NCBI GenBank assembly: GCA_017617125.1
Contig: JAFZWY010000048.1
Location: forward strand, 59,204 to 123,203
Reading direction: 5' to 3'
From: Bacteroidales bacterium
Lineage (GTDB): Bacteria; Bacteroidota; Bacteroidia; Bacteroidales; ML635J-15
DNA length: 64,000 nt
The position numbers and the translations under genes were made by a program. Positions 27,042 to 33,540 of the stretch are shown one piece after another; positions within the stretch are counted from its first letter, which is position 1, and every line of letters begins with the position of its first letter. Below the pieces are notes generated by a model, which searched no databases, was not told where the DNA came from, and saw only the letters and a list, made by a program, of their open reading frames with translations.

Positions 27042-27344
27042 TTATTCAATGGTTTCGATATAGAAGCTGACGGGGCGAAATCCGTCGTTGCAGGAAATCA
27101 TTGCCGAGTTGGGATTTTTCATCCAGCCGTCGTAGAAATTGCCACGTCCTGCAGTCAGTTCTTCAACAAACCACCGCATCGATTCCCAGGCACTGTCGCA
27201 AAGGCCTTCGGGCTTTTGTCCATCTATGGAAATCCACGCATCGCCTTCGTTTACATCGCAGGTGTGTTCGATGGGGTTCTCGTACTTTGCCGACAAATCG
27301 GGGTAGGAAGCCTTGCGTATGGCTGTGATTTTCACTTTTTTCAT
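27042..27344 (-). CDS. TIGR04076-like small protein
   Basis: Protein of 100 residues beginning MKKVKITAIRKASYPDLSAKY and containing CDSAWESMRWFVEEL and CNDGFRPVSFYIE. This fits the small TIGR04076 family, of unknown function, which is commonly found in anaerobes. No signal peptide or membrane segment is present. Its start overlaps the acyltransferase stop by four bases (ATGA), and it is the last gene of the six-gene minus-strand operon. Confidence 0.75.
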   Translation of the reverse strand: MKKVKITAIRKASYPDLSAKYENPIEHTCDVNEGDAWISIDGQKPEGLCDSAWESMRWFVEELTAGRGNFYDGWMKNPNSAMISCNDGFRPVSFYIETIE

Positions 27345-28480
27345 TTGCGTTTCCTTTTATTGATACCGAGAACGCACCACCTTATGAATGGTATGCGGCT
27401 GATGATTTCGTTCAATGCTGGCGATATTAGCAAGACGGATGCTAAAAGTATGGCATATATTGCGAGCGGTGGCAATTGGGTGTACATTTTCATCATATAG
27501 CCGAGAGATGCGATTACGAGGTAATGCATTACATATATTCCGAAGCTTGATTTTGCCATATACGCTGCGAATCTGGATGTCTTGTCGGTCCATTTTGCGA
27601 AGCAACCGATGAGAGCAAGCATTGTTGACCATGCGAAAATGTTTGTCAGCCAGTCTTTTAAGACAACGGGATTGGTGTCGTCAAGTCCGTAGATTCTGAT
27701 AGCGAACAGTATGCCGCTCGCTAACGAAATTGCAAGCATTGGCAGACATATACTTTTGGCGAGTTCGATGACCTTGTCGTGCGAAAATACAAAGTAGCCC
27801 AGCAGGAATGTGATGAAGTATTCGGCAGGACGGTAGAGGTTCCACAGACCTTCGCCCGAATTCGGGTCAGGGTAGCTGATGTTTGTCTGGGTTGCACCCC
27901 AAACAACAAGGTATCCGCCGAGTACGATTATTAGAATCCATATCCAATTGTTTGCTTTGTTATTGATAAGGTTCCCGAATGCAGAATGAATCCTGTCGCC
28001 TTTTAGAAGGCGTATTAAGATGAGTATCAGAGAGAATAGCCATAAGTCTTGTATGAACCACAGAGGTCCGGTGCCAGACAGGGCGCATGCGATATAACGT
28101 GCTTCGGCGGGAATGGTCTGTATCTTGTCGGCAATGCCTTGCGAAACGCCTGCAACTTGCGTGTTGAAGTAGCCTGTCATCCATTGGAATACGAAAAGTC
28201 CGATAGTTGCGGGAACCAATAGTTTCCTTGTCCTCGACTTGATAAATTCTTTGTGTGAACACTTGTCGAGCGCATACTTCGAGCTCATGCCCGCGACAAC
28301 GAAAAGCAACATCATTATCCATGGGTAGATGAGCGACATAATTGCATCTTGCGGCTGAGTTTCGTAGAATCCACCGATTCCACCGAACACGCCCTTTGCG
28401 TTGTAGAAATAAAAGACGTGGTATATAAGCACGATGATTACCGTAGTCCATCGCAGGTTGTCTAGCCAGTGCTTTCTCAT
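27341..28480 (-). CDS. Acyltransferase 3 family membrane protein
   Basis: Integral membrane protein of 379 residues from the ATG at 28480 (MRKHWLDNLRWTTVIIVLIY). About ten hydrophobic segments and the early motif LDNLRW...YHV are typical of acyltransferase-3 proteins, which O-acylate sugars of surface polysaccharides or other extracytoplasmic acceptors. The acceptor cannot be told from sequence. A longer frame to 28564 overlaps the upstream gene by 88 bases and was not used; the chosen start gives a four-base ATGA overlap instead. Confidence 0.87.
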   Translation of the reverse strand: MRKHWLDNLRWTTVIIVLIYHVFYFYNAKGVFGGIGGFYETQPQDAIMSLIYPWIMMLLFVVAGMSSKYALDKCSHKEFIKSRTRKLLVPATIGLFVFQWMTGYFNTQVAGVSQGIADKIQTIPAEARYIACALSGTGPLWFIQDLWLFSLILILIRLLKGDRIHSAFGNLINNKANNWIWILIIVLGGYLVVWGATQTNISYPDPNSGEGLWNLYRPAEYFITFLLGYFVFSHDKVIELAKSICLPMLAISLASGILFAIRIYGLDDTNPVVLKDWLTNIFAWSTMLALIGCFAKWTDKTSRFAAYMAKSSFGIYVMHYLVIASLGYMMKMYTQLPPLAIYAILLASVLLISPALNEIISRIPFIRWCVLGINKRKRK

Positions 28481-28836
28481 TTTATTTGCTTTAATTCGTC
28501 GGTTTGTTCCTTCTTGGGCAGTTTCTTCACCACTTCGGCAAACGAGTGGTTGATGAGTTTGCATAGGAATTCGTCGGTAACGTCACGGTTGAACCATATC
28601 TGGTTCCAGTACTGCTTGTTCCAGTGCCATGCCGGCTCTATTGCCATGTAATGGTCGCGCAGTTCGATGGCATATTCGGGGTCGCATTTCAGTACGCCAA
28701 GTTCGGGCTTGTCGAGGCAAACGCAGGCAAAGATTTTGTTCTTTACACGGAAAACCAATACGGTTTCGTCGAAGGGAAAATCTTCGGTAACGCAAGGTAG
28801 CGACAGGCAATATTCGCGGAATTTTTCAATGTCCAT
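28477..28836 (-). CDS. MmcQ/YjbR family protein
   Basis: Small protein of 119 residues with the YjbR pattern: MDIEKFREYCLSLPCVTEDF at the start, VFRVKNKIFACVCL, and HWNKQYWNQIWF followed by a short helical tail. The family has a CyaY-like fold and is often annotated as DNA-binding on structural grounds, though a function has not been firmly shown. It lies two bases after the YiiX-like gene and overlaps the acyltransferase start by four bases. Confidence 0.88.
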   Translation of the reverse strand: MDIEKFREYCLSLPCVTEDFPFDETVLVFRVKNKIFACVCLDKPELGVLKCDPEYAIELRDHYMAIEPAWHWNKQYWNQIWFNRDVTDEFLCKLINHSFAEVVKKLPKKEQTDELKQIK

Positions 28837-28838
28837 AG

Positions 28839-29555
28839 CTATTTGGCTTTTGAATAGTCGGTGAGTTTTATGTCAACTTTTTTCAGGCATTTTTCCTTCG
28901 ACATTGCATTTGGGTTGGTGCCTGGAAGTCCTTGCGGTATGGGCTGACCTATTTGCTCGAAAAGCCAAACCCAGTAGGGCGGGAAAGTACCATCGTCGGA
29001 CTTGAAGTTCATAGGTGCTTCACTGAAAAGGTGTTCGCCTTTTTCGTCGATGTACGAGTTGCGGACAAGCTCACTGCAGTATTGCTCGTCGTTATCGGGC
29101 AGGAAATACAAGTCGTAGCCGCGTCCTGTGAACTGCTTGGCATTTTCGACATACTTTGCAGCATTGCTGTTGTCGCTCAGACGCATAATGTCCATTTGTG
29201 GCAACGAGCCGTCGTTGAGTGTGAAGTCGCAGAAGAACGTATCGAGCGGGTGGCGGTCAACGCCGTGAGCGAGAGTTGCATCTATAATCCAGACGCTGTC
29301 GTTGGTGACTTCGGCTATTGCCACGTGTATGTAGTTTATTCCAACGCTGTCGCCAGTAGAGGCGGCTATTGCAGAACTCATTTCGGTGGTATCGGCCATA
29401 AAGTCGAGCGGTAGGGCTACAAATACGAGGTCACCTGTCTGTAGTTGTTCGGCTTGTGTTTCGGCAGATTCTGTCTTTTCTGAGGTTCGGTTGCAACCGA
29501 AAATAGCAATGCTCGCAATTAATGCAAGCGCGAGAAAAAATCTAATATTTCTCAT
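28839..29555 (-). CDS. YiiX/YebB-like permuted papain-fold lipoprotein
   Basis: Protein of 238 residues with a lipoprotein signal (LIASIAIFGCNR, lipid-attachment Cys at about 21). The mature part has LQTGDLVFVALP, then YIHVAIAE (candidate catalytic His) and EQYCSELVRNSY (candidate catalytic Cys), the permuted order of the C92/YiiX-YaeF NlpC/P60 group. Members are thought to be amidases or thioesterases acting in the periplasm, but substrates are mostly unknown. It sits in the operon between the thioredoxin-like gene (one base away) and yjbR. Confidence 0.85.
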   Translation of the reverse strand: MRNIRFFLALALIASIAIFGCNRTSEKTESAETQAEQLQTGDLVFVALPLDFMADTTEMSSAIAASTGDSVGINYIHVAIAEVTNDSVWIIDATLAHGVDRHPLDTFFCDFTLNDGSLPQMDIMRLSDNSNAAKYVENAKQFTGRGYDLYFLPDNDEQYCSELVRNSYIDEKGEHLFSEAPMNFKSDDGTFPPYWVWLFEQIGQPIPQGLPGTNPNAMSKEKCLKKVDIKLTDYSKAK

Positions 29556-29556
29556 A

Positions 29557-30063
29557 TTACTGCATCCTTTCCATTAGGTCCATGATGTCCGATTCGAGCG
29601 ATTCGGTGCGTGGCTGTTCCAATATACGGCACAATTCTTCGCCTTTCTTGAAGAAAATGATTGTCGGGAAAAACTGGACATAGTACTCGTCTACGTCGAC
29701 AACATCGACGGTGCCTTTGCTGTTTACGCAGATGAACGTTACCGGTATGCCCTTGAAATAGTCGAGGTCGAAAATTTTGCAGAAGCGCGGAACTTCGCGT
29801 TTCGAGTTGTTGCACCATGTTCCCATGAACACATATACGCTGTCGAACTTCTCGGGCAGGTCGAAGTTGAATTTTTCGGTTTTTACGGTATAGGCCTCGT
29901 ATTCCGACTTGAACCAGCCGTCGCCGTTGTTTTCGATGGCGTCGCGGGTGCAGAATCCGTAAAGTATGTCTTTGCCTTCATCGTTTATAGTTCTGTTCAG
30001 TTGCGAAAACGCGTTGAACGAGCCAAGTACGATAGCCAATGCGATAATAAGTCTCTTTGCCAT
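29557..30063 (-). CDS. Exported thioredoxin-fold protein with CxxS active site
   Basis: Protein of 168 residues with a signal peptide (LIIALAIVLGSFNAFSQ). The thioredoxin motif region reads FMGTWCNNSKREVPRF: Cys84 is kept, but the second cysteine of CxxC is Ser87. The cis-proline loop is present as FFPTIIFF. A CxxS site cannot form the internal disulfide, so a monothiol, isomerase-like or trapping role is more likely than general disulfide reduction. It lies four bases after pyrC and one base before the YiiX-like gene. Confidence 0.82.
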   Translation of the reverse strand: MAKRLIIALAIVLGSFNAFSQLNRTINDEGKDILYGFCTRDAIENNGDGWFKSEYEAYTVKTEKFNFDLPEKFDSVYVFMGTWCNNSKREVPRFCKIFDLDYFKGIPVTFICVNSKGTVDVVDVDEYYVQFFPTIIFFKKGEELCRILEQPRTESLESDIMDLMERMQ

Positions 30064-30067
30064 AATC

Positions 30068-31405
30068 TTATCTGTTAAATTTCAGTTTCATTGCTGATTT
30101 GTTATCTTCAATAATCTTGCCATTGTCGAATGCTAGTTTGCCGTTTATGAAAGTTGACACAATTTTAGAGTTGAGAGTGTAGCCTTCCAGTGGCGACCAT
30201 TTGCACTTGTACATGATGTTGTCTTTGGTGACTTTGTATTTTGCATCAAGGTCAACAAGTACGAAGTCGGCGAAATAGCCCTTGCGTATGAATCCGCGTC
30301 GGTCGATTTTGTAGAGTCGGGCTGGGTTGTGGCACATCCATTTTACAACATCTTCGATGCCGAAACAGCCTCGCTTCGACAATTCTATCATTACCTGCAG
30401 CGAATTCTGAACCATTGGTGCTCCCGACGGGCATTTTGTATAAGGTGCGCATTTTTCTTCCCAGGTATGTGGCGCATGGTCGGTAGCTACGACATCGATT
30501 TTGCCGTCTTTTAGTGCCTGTATAAGAGCAAGACGATCCGATTCGTATTTTACGGCTGGATTCCATTTTATTCTTGCGCCTAGCTGTTTGTAGTCGTCGC
30601 TGTTGAAGAAAAGGTGGTGCACGCAGACTTCTGCTGTTAATTTCTTGTCTTCTAGTGGTTTGTCAGATAATAATGCGAGTTCCTTTTCGGTACTGATATG
30701 GAAAATGTGCAGATGTGCGCCAGTGCGTTTGGCAATTTCGGCGGCTTCGCTGCTCGACTTGTAGCAAGCTTCGGCGTTACGGATTTCGCAGTGCTTTTCC
30801 ATTGGAATATTGTCGCCGTATATGTCGCGCATGTGTTGCAGATTTTGGCTGATTATGCCGTCGTCTTCGCAATGTGCGGCAATTATTGTGGGGGATACTC
30901 GCATGATTTTTTCGATGGCATTCTTGTCCTTTACGAGTAGGTTTCCTGTCGATGAGCCGAGGAAAAGTTTTACGCCAGCGATTTCTGTCGTGTCGATTTT
31001 TGCTATGTCGTCAGAGTTTTCTTCGGTAGCTCCGATGAAGAACGAGTAGTTTGCCATCGAATTTTGGGCGGCTATGTCGAATTTCTGCTTCAGCAGTTCG
31101 GCATTTGTTGTAGGAGGATTTGTGTTTGGCATTTCCATGTACGAGGTTACGCCGCCAGCGACTGCTGCACGCGATTCGGAATGTATGTCGGCCTTGTGGG
31201 TGGCACCCGGTTCGCGGAAGTGCACCTGGTCGTCGATTACGCCTGGTAACAGGTAAAGTCCTTCAGCGTCAATGGTTTTGTCATATTGGCCATCATGAAG
31301 TTCAGCAGGAAGTATCTCTTCGATGTATTCGTCATTTATTACCAAGTTTTGCTTCTCGATGCGACCTTCGTTTACAACAAATGCGTTCTTTATAAGAGTT
31401 TTCAT
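30068..31405 (-). CDS. pyrC: Dihydroorotase
   Basis: Dihydroorotase of 445 residues, which interconverts carbamoyl aspartate and dihydroorotate in pyrimidine synthesis. The zinc motif is DDQVHFREPG, followed by ATHKADIHSESRAAVAGGVT, a MPNTNPPT substrate loop, AAHCEDD, and DHAPHTWEEK with the metal-bound Asp near the end. It is of the longer, class I type usual in Bacteroidota. It is first in a six-gene operon, and a promoter box lies 19 bases upstream. Confidence 0.94.
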   Translation of the reverse strand: MKTLIKNAFVVNEGRIEKQNLVINDEYIEEILPAELHDGQYDKTIDAEGLYLLPGVIDDQVHFREPGATHKADIHSESRAAVAGGVTSYMEMPNTNPPTTNAELLKQKFDIAAQNSMANYSFFIGATEENSDDIAKIDTTEIAGVKLFLGSSTGNLLVKDKNAIEKIMRVSPTIIAAHCEDDGIISQNLQHMRDIYGDNIPMEKHCEIRNAEACYKSSSEAAEIAKRTGAHLHIFHISTEKELALLSDKPLEDKKLTAEVCVHHLFFNSDDYKQLGARIKWNPAVKYESDRLALIQALKDGKIDVVATDHAPHTWEEKCAPYTKCPSGAPMVQNSLQVMIELSKRGCFGIEDVVKWMCHNPARLYKIDRRGFIRKGYFADFVLVDLDAKYKVTKDNIMYKCKWSPLEGYTLNSKIVSTFINGKLAFDNGKIIEDNKSAMKLKFNR

Positions 31406-31423
31406 GTGTTATGTTTATATTGG

Positions 31424-31431
31424 CAAAGTTA
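31424..31431 (-). promoter_or_regulatory. -7 promoter box for the pyrC operon
   Basis: The minus strand reads TAACTTTG (TAnnTTTG). A TTTG -33 element lies 19 bases further upstream (minus strand of 31451-31454), so both consensus parts are present. Confidence 0.7.
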
Positions 31432-31491
31432 CCATTTTAATGCCACAGAGCAAAAAAATTAATTTCTTTCTTGCCTTTGCGAAAAATGTAT

Positions 31492-31499
31492 TACTTTTG
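31492..31499 (+). promoter_or_regulatory. -7 promoter box for SRP RNA
   Basis: TACTTTTG ends six bases before the predicted RNA start. A TTG at 31471-31473 lies 18 bases upstream as a candidate -33 element. It is divergent from the pyrC promoter. Confidence 0.7.
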
Positions 31500-31504
31500 C
31501 GCCC

Positions 31505-31600
31505 GGGTAAGTCTTATACGACCAGCTCCCTCTGAATCCTCCAGGTTCGGAAGAAAGCAAAGGTAGGAGGTTGTAGCGGTGCGATATAAGTAGCTTACCC
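31505..31600 (+). ncRNA. ffs: Signal recognition particle RNA (4.5S type)
   Basis: The ends GGGTAAG (31505-31511) and CTTACCC (31594-31600) pair to close the molecule. The apical SRP core is recognisable as CCTCCAGGTTCGGAAGAAAG followed by CAAAGGTAGGAGG, the conserved hairpin bound by Ffh. Length is about 96 nt, as expected for a short bacterial SRP RNA. A run of seven T directly follows the closing stem at 31601-31607 and would act as an intrinsic terminator. An exact -7 box precedes it. It targets nascent membrane and secreted proteins cotranslationally. Confidence 0.9.
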
Positions 31601-31671
31601 TTTTTTTGTGGCTAAAGCCGGGGGATAACGCCGTTTGAAAGTTTCACGTTTCTATGTTTAACTTCGTTGAG

Positions 31672-31733
31672 GGCTACGCCGTTCAGGTTTCTCTGGCTAC
31701 GCCGTTATTTGTTGTGTCGTGGCGCGCCGCGAC
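31672..31733. repeat. Direct repeats and palindrome in intergenic DNA
   Basis: The 12-mer GGCTACGCCGTT occurs twice (31672-31683 and 31695-31706), followed by an 18-bp near-perfect palindrome at 31716-31733 centred on GGCGCGCC. No gene is seen here; the whole stretch 31608-31763 looks non-coding. Confidence 0.6.
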
Positions 31734-31763
31734 TGTACAATGTTTATAAATCCAATCATTCAA

Positions 31764-31791
31764 AATCGTAAATCGTATATCGTAATTCGTA
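31764..31791. repeat. Four tandem heptamers
   Basis: AATCGTA, AATCGTA, TATCGTA and ATTCGTA follow each other without gaps, 84 bases upstream of the receiver gene. Confidence 0.75.
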
Positions 31792-31840
31792 AATAAATTG
31801 AAGATTGGAAACAACCTGTCCTTTGTAATTCTATTTTTTA

Positions 31841-31848
31841 TACCTTTG
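31841..31848 (+). promoter_or_regulatory. -7 promoter box for the receiver/aminotransferase pair
   Basis: TACCTTTG matches TAnnTTTG, 27 bases before the ATG at 31876. A TTTG at 31822-31825 is closer than the usual -33 spacing. Confidence 0.55.
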
Positions 31849-31875
31849 TGGATTGAATAGTCATAGTGTTTCGAG

Positions 31876-32262
31876 ATGAATTGTATAGTGGTTGACGACA
31901 GCGAAGTTATTAGAACTCAGATTGCTGGCTTTATAAAGAAGTCGGAATTCCTTACATGTTGCGGAACTTTTGCCAATCCGGTAGGGATTGAGAAATGCAT
32001 TGAGGAAAATAATGTTTCTCTCATATTCCTCGACATTGAAATGCCTCAGATGAGCGGATTCGACTTCCTTGACAAGTATAAGAAGGATATACAGATTGTT
32101 GTCATTTCAGCAAGCCGCAAATATGCGCTTGAGGCCTACGACTACGATATTACCGACTATTTGCTGAAGCCAATAGCTTACGAGCGTTTTCTGACTGCTG
32201 CAAACAAGGCATTGGAAAAACATATCCTGCATAAACATTTGAACGATGAACATATCTCATAG
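31876..32262 (+). CDS. Stand-alone receiver-domain response regulator (LytTR type)
   Basis: Receiver domain of 128 residues: acidic pair Asp7/Asp8, phosphoacceptor Asp53 (IFLDIEMPQMSG), switch serine in VISAS and Lys98 in DYLLKPI. The phrase ALEAYDYDITDYLLKPI is typical of receivers that are normally fused to LytTR DNA-binding domains, but here the frame ends after the last receiver helix and no LytTR sequence follows. It may act through protein contacts, or may be a shortened relic. Its 3' end overlaps the aminotransferase gene by 17 bases. No histidine kinase is nearby. Confidence 0.9.
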   Translation: MNCIVVDDSEVIRTQIAGFIKKSEFLTCCGTFANPVGIEKCIEENNVSLIFLDIEMPQMSGFDFLDKYKKDIQIVVISASRKYALEAYDYDITDYLLKPIAYERFLTAANKALEKHILHKHLNDEHIS

Positions 32263-33436
32263 GGAGCTTTTCCTGAATTACATAGGGCAGACTTCCGAAA
32301 GTCCGTATCTTGTAGAAATTGAGAAGGCCAAGGGCGTATATATGTATGGTCCCGATGGAAAGAAGTATTTCGATTTGATTTCTGGTGTGTCGGTTAGTTC
32401 GCTTGGACACTGCAACGAGGTGGTAATGAAGGCCATTCACGAGCAAACCGAAAAATATATGCACCTTATGGTGTACGGCGAGTTTGTTCAGTCGCCGCAG
32501 GTTGAACTTGCCGAGTATCTGAGCAAGATGCTCCCCGGGAAATTCGACAATGTGTATTTTGTGAATAGTGGGAGCGAGGCCATCGAAGGAGCAACCAAGC
32601 TTGCCAAGCGGTACACTCGCCGTCGCAAGATGTTTTCGTTTGTGAATGCATACCATGGTAGCACGCAAGGTGCTCTTAGCCTTTGTGGTAACGAGGATTT
32701 CAAGCGTTCGTTCCGACCGTTGCTACCCGATATATATCACTTGGAACTCAATAATTTCGACCAGCTTTCGCAGATTGATGAGGACACCGCATGCGTAGTT
32801 CTAGAATCGATTCAGGCCGAAGGAGGTGTTATGGTTCCTACTGTGGAGTATATGCAGGAATTACGTTCGGTTTGTACTAGAAAAGGCGCTTTGCTGATTC
32901 TCGACGAAATACAGACGGGATTTGGACGTACAGGCAAGATGTTCGGATTCATGCATTACGGAATAGAACCCGACATAATTTGTTTTGCGAAAGCCTTGGG
33001 AGCAGGAATGCCTATAGGAGCTTTTGTTTCGTCACGCAAGATAATGTCGTCGTTTATGACAGATCCTGTGCTTGGCCATATAACAACCTTTGGCGGGCAT
33101 CCGGTTTCTGCGGCAGCTGCACTTGCCGGGGTTAAATATATCAACGAATCGGGCATTGTCGATACTATTCAGGCGAAAGCAGATAGGTTCATATCAAACC
33201 TTAAGTCGCATCCTATGATAAATGAAATAAGAGGTAAGGGCTTGCTGCTTGCTGTTGAGATTGGTTCGTTCGACAATGTGCTGAAGTTTATCAAGCGTGC
33301 GATAGTTAACGGACTTATTTCTGATTGGTTTATTTTCCACGACACGGCATTCCGTATTGCTCCGCCTCTGGTAATCACCGATGAGGAGATTGATGAAGCA
33401 AGCGAATTGATAATAAAGACACTGAACGAGATATAA
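32246..33436 (+). CDS. Class III (ornithine/acetylornithine-type) aminotransferase
   Basis: PLP-dependent aminotransferase of 396 residues. Family motifs include VNSGSEAIEGATKLAKRYT, the AYHGSTQGAL stretch, LLILDEIQTGFGRTGKMF and CFAKALGAGMPIGAF, whose Lys forms the Schiff base with PLP. Members act on the terminal amino group of ornithine, acetylornithine, GABA or similar amines; the exact substrate cannot be read from sequence and no arginine-pathway genes lie nearby. It starts within the receiver gene, implying coupled translation. Confidence 0.9.
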   Translation: MNISHRELFLNYIGQTSESPYLVEIEKAKGVYMYGPDGKKYFDLISGVSVSSLGHCNEVVMKAIHEQTEKYMHLMVYGEFVQSPQVELAEYLSKMLPGKFDNVYFVNSGSEAIEGATKLAKRYTRRRKMFSFVNAYHGSTQGALSLCGNEDFKRSFRPLLPDIYHLELNNFDQLSQIDEDTACVVLESIQAEGGVMVPTVEYMQELRSVCTRKGALLILDEIQTGFGRTGKMFGFMHYGIEPDIICFAKALGAGMPIGAFVSSRKIMSSFMTDPVLGHITTFGGHPVSAAAALAGVKYINESGIVDTIQAKADRFISNLKSHPMINEIRGKGLLLAVEIGSFDNVLKFIKRAIVNGLISDWFIFHDTAFRIAPPLVITDEEIDEASELIIKTLNEI

Positions 33437-33439
33437 TAA

Positions 33440-33483
33440 AAACGGAACAGATCCTGAAACAAGTTCAGGATGACGTTCCGTTT
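33440..33483. repeat. Nested palindrome with CCTGAA...TTCAGG core
   Basis: Outer arms AAACGGAAC (33440-33448) and GTTCCGTTT (33475-33483) enclose an inner palindrome CCTGAA (33453-33458) / TTCAGG (33464-33469). The inner core recurs at 48538-48555. It follows the aminotransferase stop by three bases and is followed by a separate terminator. Confidence 0.7.
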
Positions 33484-33493
33484 AATGTACAAT

Positions 33494-33524
33494 AAAAAAG
33501 GCTACCGATTGGTAGCCTTTTTTT
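33494..33524. terminator. Bidirectional intrinsic terminator
   Basis: A perfect 13-bp stem, AAAAAAGGCTACC with GGTAGCCTTTTTT and loop GATT, lies between the convergent aminotransferase and lipoprotein genes. Poly-A and poly-T arms give U tracts on both strands. Confidence 0.9.
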
Positions 33525-33540
33525 ATGAAGTGTGTTTAAC

